From Solibaculum_A intestinale (lineage in GTDB: Bacteria; Bacillota; Clostridia; Oscillospirales; Acutalibacteraceae), in NCBI RefSeq assembly GCF_040096205.1, contig NZ_JBBMFD010000001.1:186001-250000 (forward strand): 64,000 nucleotides of DNA, in the 5' to 3' direction. The notes below the pieces were generated by a model. The model was not told the origin of the DNA. It searched no databases and was given only the letters and a program-made list of their open reading frames with translations. The translations under genes and the position numbers were made by a program. Shown one piece after another: positions 25,416 to 33,087 of the stretch. The first letter of the stretch is position 1; the number at the start of each line of letters is the position of its first letter.

Positions 25416-26979
25416 AACGTTGCAAATCTCCTTTTCCCTGAAAAACACTTACCGGGTCAACAGCATTCTCTATTCCCTCAAGCAGATTCCGCTTTTGAAA
25501 AGGCTTCTTCCTCAAACCCTGTATCAGGTGCGCGGTCTTAAAATTTTCGCCAATGTCCTGTCGGCCGTCTGGGAAGTGATTTCGGTTTTCCTTGGCAAGC
25601 TTCTCTACTTCGCTACCATGGTGACGGGAGTCGGGTTTCTTTATAAAACGGCGGTGCCGGAGCAGGTGTTTTTACATATCCTTCTGTTTTTGACCGTCAT
25701 CGGCTCCTTTGCCAACACCTATCTGTTCAACCCCAGCCGGGATAAGTACTACGCTATGATTCTCATGCGCATGGACGCGAAGGAATATGCGCTGGCAAAC
25801 TACGGATATGCCCTTTTGAAGGTGTTTCTCGGGTTTCTTCTCTGCGGCCTCCTGTTTGGCCTTATGCAGGGGGTTGCGGTCTGGCAGTGCCTTCTTATTC
25901 CGTTCTTTGTGGTAGGACTGAAGCTGACAATGGCGGCCTCCTCCCTGTACCACTACGAGAAAACCGGAAAAGCCGCCAACGAAAACGGCCTGACCAAATA
26001 CGCCTGGATCGGTATGGTTCTTTTGCTGGCGGCCGCTTATGGCCTGCCCGCTTTTGGAGTGGTGGTTCCGTCTGCGGCGGTGGCGGTGCTGATGTTGCTT
26101 TCCATCCTCTTGGGCGGGGCTGCGCTTTATAAGATCGTTACCTTCCGGGAATACCGGGAAATGTACCAGCAGATTCTGGCGCAGTCCATGCAGCAGATGG
26201 ACACAGCCAAAGAAAAATCCAGACAGACGACCCAAAAGGTCATTTCCGCGGATTTCAGCATTACCAGCAGACGAAAGGGATTTGAATACCTAAACGAGCT
26301 GTTTATCAAGCGCCATCAGAAAATCCTTTGGAAATCCTCCAAGCGGATTGCGGTGGTCTGCCTGTGCCTGGTTTTGGGAATCCTGCTGGCTTTTTACCTG
26401 GTGCCCGAGATCAAGGAGAAGTCCAATGAACTGCTTTTGACCTTTCTGCCCTACTTTGTTTTCATCATGTACGCCATCAACCGGGGAACGGGGTTTACCA
26501 AGGCGCTGTTTATGAACTGCGACCACAGTCTGCTCACTTATTCCTTCTATAAGCAGCCCAATCTGGTGCTCAAGCTGTTTCGCATTCGCTTGCGGGAAAT
26601 CATCAAGATCAACCTCCTTCCGGCCTTTGTGGTCGGCGCTGGTCTGGCGCTCCTGCTTTATGCTTCCGGAGGGACGGAGCATTGGCTCAACTACGGGGTG
26701 CTCTTCGTCTCCATTCTTTCCATGAGCGTCTTTTTCTCGGTGCATTATCTCACCATCTATTATCTCTTGCAGCCCTATAACGCGGGGACCGAAATGAAGA
26801 GCGGAACCTATCAAATGGTGCTGTCCGCCACCTATTTCGTCTGTTTTTTCCTGATGCAGCTGCGAATGCCCACCCTGGTCTTCGGAGCGCTGTGCATTGC
26901 ATTCTGCATTCTGTACTGTGTGGTGGCCTGCGTTCTAGTCTACCGGTTTTCCCCGAAAACCTTCCGGCTGCGCGCATAG
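25408..26979 (+). CDS. ABC-2-like transporter permease
   Basis: A 523-residue membrane protein with about ten to twelve hydrophobic helices split by a cytoplasmic stretch (about residues 245-310) rich in charge. It matches the large permeases that pair with single ABC ATPases. ATG 25408 lies inside the ATPase gene's last codons, which indicates coupling. The substrate is unknown. Confidence 0.75.
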   Translation: MNRTLQISFSLKNTYRVNSILYSLKQIPLLKRLLPQTLYQVRGLKIFANVLSAVWEVISVFLGKLLYFATMVTGVGFLYKTAVPEQVFLHILLFLTVIGSFANTYLFNPSRDKYYAMILMRMDAKEYALANYGYALLKVFLGFLLCGLLFGLMQGVAVWQCLLIPFFVVGLKLTMAASSLYHYEKTGKAANENGLTKYAWIGMVLLLAAAYGLPAFGVVVPSAAVAVLMLLSILLGGAALYKIVTFREYREMYQQILAQSMQQMDTAKEKSRQTTQKVISADFSITSRRKGFEYLNELFIKRHQKILWKSSKRIAVVCLCLVLGILLAFYLVPEIKEKSNELLLTFLPYFVFIMYAINRGTGFTKALFMNCDHSLLTYSFYKQPNLVLKLFRIRLREIIKINLLPAFVVGAGLALLLYASGGTEHWLNYGVLFVSILSMSVFFSVHYLTIYYLLQPYNAGTEMKSGTYQMVLSATYFVCFFLMQLRMPTLVFGALCIAFCILYCVVACVLVYRFSPKTFRLRA

Positions 26980-27098
26980 GCGCCGGCTTATAGTAGTCAT
27001 ATCGCAAGGAAAACCGCAGGGCAGTCAGGACGGTTAGAGGCGGACCCTAAGGACAACTCAAAAACTGCCAGGCGGCGCAAAACAAGGAGGATGCAACT

Positions 27099-28586
27099 AT
27101 GGACCTAATGAAGCAGTGTGAAATCTGGAATGAAAAAGAGGAATATCGAGCCATCATCGACGCCATCGAAGCGCTGCCGGAGGCGGAGAAGACGCCGGCG
27201 CTGGTCAGCGAGCTGGCGCGGGCGTATAACAACCGGGCCCAGGTGGGGGACCGGGTACAGTTTGAACGTGCGGTGGAGCTGCTCAAATCGGTGGAGGAGC
27301 ACTTTCAGGACGAACACAATTGGAATTACCGCATCGCCTACGCCTATTATTACCTGGATGAAGAGGGTCCGGCCCTTCGCCACTTCGAGAAAGCGCTTGA
27401 AGCCCGGCCAGGCGATGCGGATACCCAGGAATTCATAGACGACTGCCGCCGCCGGCTGGCGGCGCCCCGGTTTGAGAAGACGTTCCGGCAGCGGACAGAG
27501 GAAAGCTGGACAGCATTTCTGCAAGGCGAGGAGGAACTGCGCAAGCTGCTTGACCAGAAAAAACAGGCCGCTGTGGGCGAAGAGCTGATCGCCAAGTGCG
27601 AAAAGCTGCTGGCTCCCGCCTTTCACGATATCGCCTTTGAGCTGGGCTTCAACGGGGAAAAGTACGAGCTCATCCTGACCCCGGAAGGAAACCGCGCCAA
27701 ACTTTTTGAATTGGTCTATTTTCAGCGCCGGGCCCCTCAATCCCTTCTGGAGCGTTGGAACGTGCTGGTGGGCCGGCAGCCTTCCCAAGGCTTTGGGCTG
27801 CGGGCGTTCGGGCAGGAAATCGCGGGGAAGGATGTGCAGGTATGGGCGAAGACAACGGAAAACGGCCAGGTTTCCCTGGCGCTTTTCTGTGAAAAGCTGC
27901 TGCCCATGCTCAAAGAGGACGAAGGCAAAGCCTGGTGGATGCTGTCCATCCTGCTCGACCAGGTATTGGGAGAAATTCAGGCGATGGCGCTGGTTGAGAA
28001 TTTTGACGTACTGGATGCGCCGCGGGACGAGCCGGGAATTTCTATGGACTGCCTGCCTCAAACGCTAGAAGCCATGGGTTTAGACCTCGCGGGGAATCCG
28101 GAGCAGTTTCTGGAAAACGGATACATCGCTTATGAAATGGAACCTCAGCAGGATCCGGATGCGGACTGGCGTTTGGACGTGTACGCGGGCGTTACCCGCT
28201 GCCCGGTTTTGATCAACGAGTATCTGAGAGGGGACAGCGAAACCATGGACGCGTTTCATCTCGACGGCGCGGTGCCAGGCTTTTTCCTTTATCCGCTGGA
28301 CTGCTTTGAAAAGGAAGAGGAACGAGGCAAGGCGGTGCTGGATTTTCGCGATGCGCTGGAAGCCGCCGTCCGCAAGGCGGCGGGGGAGGATGCGATTACC
28401 TTTCTGGGCGGAGCCACCGGGATATTCTGCGGGTATTTGGACTTTATCGCCTGGGACCTGCCGCGGGTTCTTTCTGCGGCGGCGGACTTTTTGAAGGACA
28501 GCCCCGTGCCCTGGGCGTCGTTTCATACCTTCCGCCGCAACGTGGGCGGCGTTCTACTGAAAAAGGAGGAAGCACAAACAGAATAG
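27099..28586 (+). CDS. TPR-containing protein
   Basis: A 495-residue soluble protein. Residues 1-120 contain TPR-like helices (ALVSELARAYNNRAQVG, WNYRIAYAYYYLDEEG, ALRHFEKALEARPGD). The remaining 370 residues form an acidic globular region I cannot assign. AAGGAGG precedes the ATG. The next gene encodes a DUF4261 protein, a common companion of such proteins, but the shared role is unknown. Confidence 0.7.
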   Translation: MDLMKQCEIWNEKEEYRAIIDAIEALPEAEKTPALVSELARAYNNRAQVGDRVQFERAVELLKSVEEHFQDEHNWNYRIAYAYYYLDEEGPALRHFEKALEARPGDADTQEFIDDCRRRLAAPRFEKTFRQRTEESWTAFLQGEEELRKLLDQKKQAAVGEELIAKCEKLLAPAFHDIAFELGFNGEKYELILTPEGNRAKLFELVYFQRRAPQSLLERWNVLVGRQPSQGFGLRAFGQEIAGKDVQVWAKTTENGQVSLALFCEKLLPMLKEDEGKAWWMLSILLDQVLGEIQAMALVENFDVLDAPRDEPGISMDCLPQTLEAMGLDLAGNPEQFLENGYIAYEMEPQQDPDADWRLDVYAGVTRCPVLINEYLRGDSETMDAFHLDGAVPGFFLYPLDCFEKEEERGKAVLDFRDALEAAVRKAAGEDAITFLGGATGIFCGYLDFIAWDLPRVLSAAADFLKDSPVPWASFHTFRRNVGGVLLKKEEAQTE

Positions 28587-28735
28587 GCCTGGGTATGGAG
28601 CACCCTTTTACCGGGCCTTGGAAAGAATACAAAAGGTCCGCCGCCATTCTCCCGGCCATTTGGATGGGATAAACGGGAAGGCTGCGCACGCAGCCGCGGG
28701 GACAGGCCGCCTTGATTCGGAAAGGAGAAACGACC

Positions 28736-29632
28736 ATGGATCAGCAAGAGCAGGTTTTTGAGCAGGATTTCAAGAAGGAAGCCCGGCCGGGCGGCCCCTT
28801 TTTGATGCAGCTGCTTTTCCGGGAGCCGGCACAGCTGCCGGACAAGGAACGGATGTGCTCCGTGATGACGCGGCGGCTCGGTCCAGTGGAATGCTTTTGG
28901 CACGATGAAAAAGGCGCAGGCTTTGCCGCGCAGAATTACCATTCCCAGTTTAAGGACGGAGCGGTTCCTCCCCAGCTGATGATTACCAGCTGCTCTTCCT
29001 TTTGCGGCGCCGACTTCGATGCGTTTCAAAAAAGCCAGATGTGGGACTGCATGGAGGACCGGGACCGGATTTTCGCTGAATGCCAATACCAGGTGATTGC
29101 CACCGACTTGCTGGCGGCGGGCCTGTCCGCCAAGGAGCGGGCACAGATGGATATGGATTTTATGGAAGCCCTTGTGGAACTGTATCCCGCTTGTGAGGCC
29201 GTTTATTTTCAAGCCTCCGGCAAGCTCTTTCCGATAGCGCGCATCCGCGGACACCAAATCCCTAGTGAGGCCCGCTTTGTCTATTTTGCCGTCAACGCCC
29301 GCTTTTTTCATATCCAGGGTACCGGCGACATGCTGGTGGACACCGTGGGAATGGGCACGCTGTTTTTGCCGGATGTGCAGTACCACTTTCATGGTATGGA
29401 TCCCAACTGGGTGGTCAACCATGCCTATCACATGGCTTCCTACCTGCTTGACAACGATAATCCCATTCAGGACGGCGATACCATTGACGGAATGAAAGAT
29501 GGGAAAATGAACCGTGCAATCCAGTGGGAATGCCGGTACGAAGAGGCGCTGGTCCAGCCGGTCAGAGAAGTCATCGACGTTTGCATGGGACCGTATGCCT
29601 CTGGAAATCGGGGACAGGGGGAAGAAGTATAA
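28736..29632 (+). CDS. DUF4261 domain protein
   Basis: A 298-residue protein resembling the DUF4261 family: an N-terminal half with FLMQLLFREPAQLP and LMITSCSSF, and a C-terminal half with DTVGMGTLFLPDVQYHFHGMDP and the LDNDNPIQDGDTIDG motif. Function is unknown. ATG 28736 follows GAAAGGAG; an earlier in-frame ATG lacks a site. A strong terminator follows. Confidence 0.75.
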   Translation: MDQQEQVFEQDFKKEARPGGPFLMQLLFREPAQLPDKERMCSVMTRRLGPVECFWHDEKGAGFAAQNYHSQFKDGAVPPQLMITSCSSFCGADFDAFQKSQMWDCMEDRDRIFAECQYQVIATDLLAAGLSAKERAQMDMDFMEALVELYPACEAVYFQASGKLFPIARIRGHQIPSEARFVYFAVNARFFHIQGTGDMLVDTVGMGTLFLPDVQYHFHGMDPNWVVNHAYHMASYLLDNDNPIQDGDTIDGMKDGKMNRAIQWECRYEEALVQPVREVIDVCMGPYASGNRGQGEEV

Positions 29633-29691
29633 CGGCGGGAATGATAAAACATACCGGTCTTTCGCAACATTGGAAACGCAAACAATAAAGC

Positions 29692-29741
29692 AAAACGGCC
29701 GTGGAGCAGACGCGAAAAAGCATCTGTTCCACGGCTGTTTT
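29692..29741 (+). terminator. Terminator after DUF4261 gene
   Basis: Arms 29692-29713 and 29720-29741 pair with three wobble pairs and end in GGCTGTTTT; the loop is GAAAAA. Confidence 0.75.
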
Positions 29742-29793
29742 GCTCTGAGAATACGGCAAAAAGCGGGCTTCCAAAATTTATTGAAAAAAGTTC

Positions 29794-29824
29794 TTGACTT
29801 AGAGTCAACTCCAAGGACTATACT
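29794..29824 (+). promoter_or_regulatory. MerR-type promoter with 19-bp spacer and dyad
   Basis: TTGACT (29794-29799) and TATACT (29819-29824) are separated by 19 bases instead of 17, the hallmark of promoters activated by MerR-family proteins through DNA distortion. Inside the spacer a dyad, CTTAGAGT-CA-ACTCCAAG (29798-29815), has one mismatch between arms. It resembles sites reported for AdhR/NmlR-type regulators. A MerR gene lies in the same operon. Confidence 0.85.
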
Positions 29825-29958
29825 GGATTTCGGAAAAGGCAGGTGATTGGCGTAACCTCAAGCGGTAAAAACCTTGCAGGCAGTTCGCGGTTTGCAGGCA
29901 GGTCAAGCCTGGCATACCTTCCAAGCATGGAGAGACCAACGAATCTGGAGGACTTTTT

Positions 29959-30798
29959 ATGGAATACGTAACCTTGAATAATGCAGTCAGAATGCCGGTG
30001 CTGGGCTATGGTGTCTATCAGGTGGATCCTAGGGAATGCGAGCGCTGCGTCTCTAATGCCATTGATGTGGGATATCGCTCCATCGACACGGCCCAAGCCT
30101 ACCACAACGAAGGAGGGGTAGGTGAAGCCATTTCAAAATGCGGTGTTCCCAGGGAGGAACTGTTTCTGACAACGAAGGTGTGGATTTCCAACGCGGGCTA
30201 TGAAAAAGCGAAAGCTTCCATTGAGCAATCCCTTCGCAAGCTGAAAACCGATTACATCGACCTGATGCTCATCCATCAGCCCTTCAACGACTACTACGGC
30301 ACCTACCGCGCTATGGAAGAAGCCTATCGGGCCGGTAAGCTGCGTGCCATCGGTGTGTCCAACTTCTATCCAGACCGGCTGGTGGACCTGTGCAAATTCG
30401 TCGAGATCAAACCTGCGGTCAATCAGGTGGAGACCCATCCGTTTATGCAACAGCCCGATGCCCATGCGATCATGGAGAAATATGGGGTGCAGCATGAATC
30501 CTGGAGTCCCTTTGCAGAAGGCAAAAAGGGAATGTTTACAAACCCAGTCTTCAAAGGAATTGCGGACAAATACGGAAAAACCGTCGCACAGGTCATTCTT
30601 CGCTTTCTGATCCAAAGCGGTGTAGTGGTGATTCCCAAGACCACCCATCGGGCGCGGATGGCGGAAAACATCGACGTGTTTCACTTTACCCTTTGCGATA
30701 CGGACATGGAAGAAATCCGTGCTCTCGACCAGGGTACCAGTGCGTTTCTTTCTCACCAGGACCCTGCGACGGTGGAATTTCTGACCTCGCTCAGCTGA
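29959..30798 (+). CDS. Aldo/keto reductase
   Basis: A 279-residue NADPH-dependent aldo/keto reductase. The catalytic tetrad is complete: Asp43 and Tyr48 (SIDTAQAYHNE), Lys73 (TTKVW) and His106 (LIHQP). The cofactor-binding C-terminal region VVVIPKTTHRARMAENIDVF is conserved. GGAGG precedes ATG 29959, after a leader of about 130 bases from the MerR-type promoter. Such enzymes detoxify aldehydes such as methylglyoxal; the regulator nearby supports that, but the substrate is inferred. Confidence 0.93.
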   Translation: MEYVTLNNAVRMPVLGYGVYQVDPRECERCVSNAIDVGYRSIDTAQAYHNEGGVGEAISKCGVPREELFLTTKVWISNAGYEKAKASIEQSLRKLKTDYIDLMLIHQPFNDYYGTYRAMEEAYRAGKLRAIGVSNFYPDRLVDLCKFVEIKPAVNQVETHPFMQQPDAHAIMEKYGVQHESWSPFAEGKKGMFTNPVFKGIADKYGKTVAQVILRFLIQSGVVVIPKTTHRARMAENIDVFHFTLCDTDMEEIRALDQGTSAFLSHQDPATVEFLTSLS

Positions 30799-30910
30799 GA
30801 AAAGGCTGTCTTGGAATAAGGCTGGATGCGCACGAAGCCCGGCACTGGCTTACAGGATGGTTTATCGCTTAAAGAACTTTGGCACTCAAAAGCTTGTGGA
30901 GGATGACAAG

Positions 30911-31288
30911 GTGACGATCAAAGAAGTCAGCGAAGCGTACCAAATTACGACGGACACCCTGCGGTACTATGAGCGGGTGGGAATGATCCCCGCCGTGACC
31001 CGTACCGCCGGAGGAATCCGGGATTATCAGGAAGCGGACCTGAAATGGGTGGAGCTCGCTAAGTGCATGAGGAGCGCGGGACTTCCAGTGGAAGCCATGA
31101 TCCAATATGTGCGCCTCTATCAGGAGGGCGACGCTACCATTCCGGCAAGGCTGCAGCTGTTGGTGGAGCAAAAGGAAAATCTGCTAAGGCAGCGCAGCCA
31201 GATTGACCAGACGCTTGCCCGGCTCAATGATAAAATCAGCCGCTATGAAGTCGCTGTCAGAAACGGTAAGCTGACCTGGGATCCTTGA
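30911..31288 (+). CDS. MerR-family regulator, AdhR/NmlR-like
   Basis: A 125-residue MerR-type activator. The N-terminal winged HTH has TIKEVSEAYQITTDTLRYYERVGMIP, followed by RDYQEADLKWVELAKCMRSAGLP and a dimerisation coiled coil. Cys52 matches the position of the single redox-sensitive Cys known in AdhR-like proteins. GTG 30911 is chosen because GGAGGA (30898-30903) lies just upstream; an ATG at 30857 has no site. It very likely activates the promoter at 29794 in response to electrophilic aldehydes. Confidence 0.9.
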   Translation: MTIKEVSEAYQITTDTLRYYERVGMIPAVTRTAGGIRDYQEADLKWVELAKCMRSAGLPVEAMIQYVRLYQEGDATIPARLQLLVEQKENLLRQRSQIDQTLARLNDKISRYEVAVRNGKLTWDP

Positions 31289-31320
31289 ATGGATAAAATA
31301 ATAACTAGGAGGAATGCGTG

Positions 31321-32499
31321 ATGTTAGGAAACTTTTGTTATTCCAATCCAACCAAATTGTATTTTGGAGAAGACGCGCTGCACGGTCTAAGTGAGGAACT
31401 GAAAAACTACGGCAAAAACGTGCTGCTGGTTTACGGCGGCGGCTCGATCAAGAAAAATGGAATTTATGAGCAAGTGGTGGAGATCCTGAAGGCCGCGGGC
31501 AAGGAAATTTACGAGGATGCGGGCGTCATGCCCAACCCCACCGTGGAAAAGCTCTATGAGGGATGCCGCAGGGCGAAGGAGGGCCATGTGGACCTGATTC
31601 TTGCGGTCGGCGGCGGCTCCGTGTGTGATTATGCCAAGGCAGTCTCTGTTTCCACCTACTGTAAAGAAGATCCGTGGGAGAAATATTACCTGCGTATGGA
31701 AGATGTGGACAACAAAATCATCCCGGTTGGCTGCGTGCTGACCATGGTCGGCACCGGCTCGGAAATGAACGGCGGCAGCGTCATCACCAATCATGAGCAG
31801 AAGCGGAAAATCGGCCATGTGTTCGGCGACAATGTCTTTCCGAAATTTTCAATTTTAAACCCAACCTTTACGTTTACGCTGCCCGCCTATCAGATGACGG
31901 CCGGCTTCTTTGACATCATGTCTCATATCCTGGAGCAGTACTTTTCCGGCGAGGACGACAATACCTCCGATTATATCATGGAGGGCCTGCTGCGCTCTTT
32001 GATTCACAGCTCCAGAATCGCCGTGAAAAACCCAACCGATTATGAGGCGCGAAGCAACATTATGTGGACTGCCACCTGGGCGCTGAATACCCTTGTGGCG
32101 AAAGGAAAAACCACCGACTGGATGGTGCATATGATCGGCCAGTCCATCGGCGCCTTCACCGACGCGACCCACGGCATGACCCTGTCCGCCGTTTCCATTC
32201 CCTATTACCGGTATATTCTGCCCTATGGGCTTGCGAAGTTCAAAAGATACGCGGTAAATGTATGGGACGTCACCCCGGAGGGGAAGAGCGACGAAGAAAT
32301 CGCCAAGGAAGGCCTCGACCGCATGGAAGCGTATATGAAGGAAATCGGCCTGGTTATGAACATCCGGGAACTGGGTGTTACCAACGAGATGCTCGACGGC
32401 ATCGCGGAAGGCTCGTTTATCATGGACGGCGGGTACAAGACCCTGTCACATGAGGAAATTGTAGCAATTTTGAAGGAAAGCATGAGGGATGGGCAATGA
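31321..32499 (+). CDS. Iron-containing alcohol dehydrogenase
   Basis: A 392-residue group III alcohol dehydrogenase (butanol dehydrogenase-like), which reduces aldehydes to alcohols with NAD(P)H. The cofactor loop GGGSVCDYAKAVS and the metal-binding region with MSHILEQYF and DATHGMTLS are present. GGAGG precedes ATG 31321 by nine bases; a GTG three bases earlier is an alternative. It follows the MerR gene by 30 bases and overlaps the next start, so it belongs to the aldehyde-response operon. Confidence 0.93.
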   Translation: MLGNFCYSNPTKLYFGEDALHGLSEELKNYGKNVLLVYGGGSIKKNGIYEQVVEILKAAGKEIYEDAGVMPNPTVEKLYEGCRRAKEGHVDLILAVGGGSVCDYAKAVSVSTYCKEDPWEKYYLRMEDVDNKIIPVGCVLTMVGTGSEMNGGSVITNHEQKRKIGHVFGDNVFPKFSILNPTFTFTLPAYQMTAGFFDIMSHILEQYFSGEDDNTSDYIMEGLLRSLIHSSRIAVKNPTDYEARSNIMWTATWALNTLVAKGKTTDWMVHMIGQSIGAFTDATHGMTLSAVSIPYYRYILPYGLAKFKRYAVNVWDVTPEGKSDEEIAKEGLDRMEAYMKEIGLVMNIRELGVTNEMLDGIAEGSFIMDGGYKTLSHEEIVAILKESMRDGQ

Positions 32500-32822
32500 A
32501 GAAGGTAACAGCCGGAAGAGAGGAACTTGGCGAATTTGCGCCGAAGTTTGCGCAGCTCAATGACGATGTGCTGTTCGGAGAAGTATGGGCGAGGGAAGAG
32601 CAGCTGTCTGCCAGGGACCGGAGCATCGTAACGGTTACGGCTCTTATGGCAAGCGGCATTCTCGACTGTTCTCTGAAGTTTCATATCCAGAATGCAAAGA
32701 ATCACGGCGTTTCCAAAGAAGAAATGGCGGAGCTCTTGACCCATGCCGCCTTTTATGCAGGGTGGCCTAAGGCTTGGGCGGCTTTGCGTTTGGCCAAGGA
32801 AGTGTACGAAGAGTCCGAATGA
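32496..32822 (+). CDS. Carboxymuconolactone decarboxylase family protein
   Basis: A 108-residue helical protein of the CMD/AhpD-like family (ARDRSIVTVTALMASG, LKFHIQNAKNHGVSKEEMAELLTHAAFYAGWP). It lacks the CxxC pair of AhpD, so peroxidase-reductase activity is unlikely; a decarboxylase or lactonase-like role is possible. ATG overlaps the stop of the alcohol dehydrogenase. It ends the MerR-controlled operon. Confidence 0.88.
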   Translation: MKKVTAGREELGEFAPKFAQLNDDVLFGEVWAREEQLSARDRSIVTVTALMASGILDCSLKFHIQNAKNHGVSKEEMAELLTHAAFYAGWPKAWAALRLAKEVYEESE

Positions 32823-32860
32823 AACCAGGATTTCTCCGCCAGTATATGAAAATTTAGATA

Positions 32861-32905
32861 AGGACATGTAGGACAGCCGAAACGGCCCTCCTGCATGTCC
32901 TTTTT
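32861..32905 (+). terminator. Terminator of the aldehyde operon
   Basis: AGGACATGTAGG pairs with CCTGCATGTCCT with one wobble and an inner GCCG-AAA-CGGC stem, followed by TTTT. Confidence 0.85.
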
Positions 32906-33009
32906 ATGATTAAACACGTATAATCCGAAAGAGCAACCGGATTTTGGATCAAAGCGTTCTTTTCCCCAAAAACTTAAGTAAGAATATCATTCCTCAAAGG
33001 ATGTGGATA

Positions 33010-33018
33010 TGCTATAAT
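33010..33018 (+). promoter_or_regulatory. Extended -10 promoter of solute-binding hybrid kinase
   Basis: TGCTATAAT is an extended -10 element; the -35 at 32990 (TTCCTC) is poor, as is common with extended -10 promoters. It lies 70 bases before ATG 33088. Confidence 0.55.
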
Positions 33019-33087
33019 AAACAAAATCAAATATGCTTCAAGGCGGCGGGATGTTATAGGAGGCAACAAGAGAGAAGAGGTACACCA

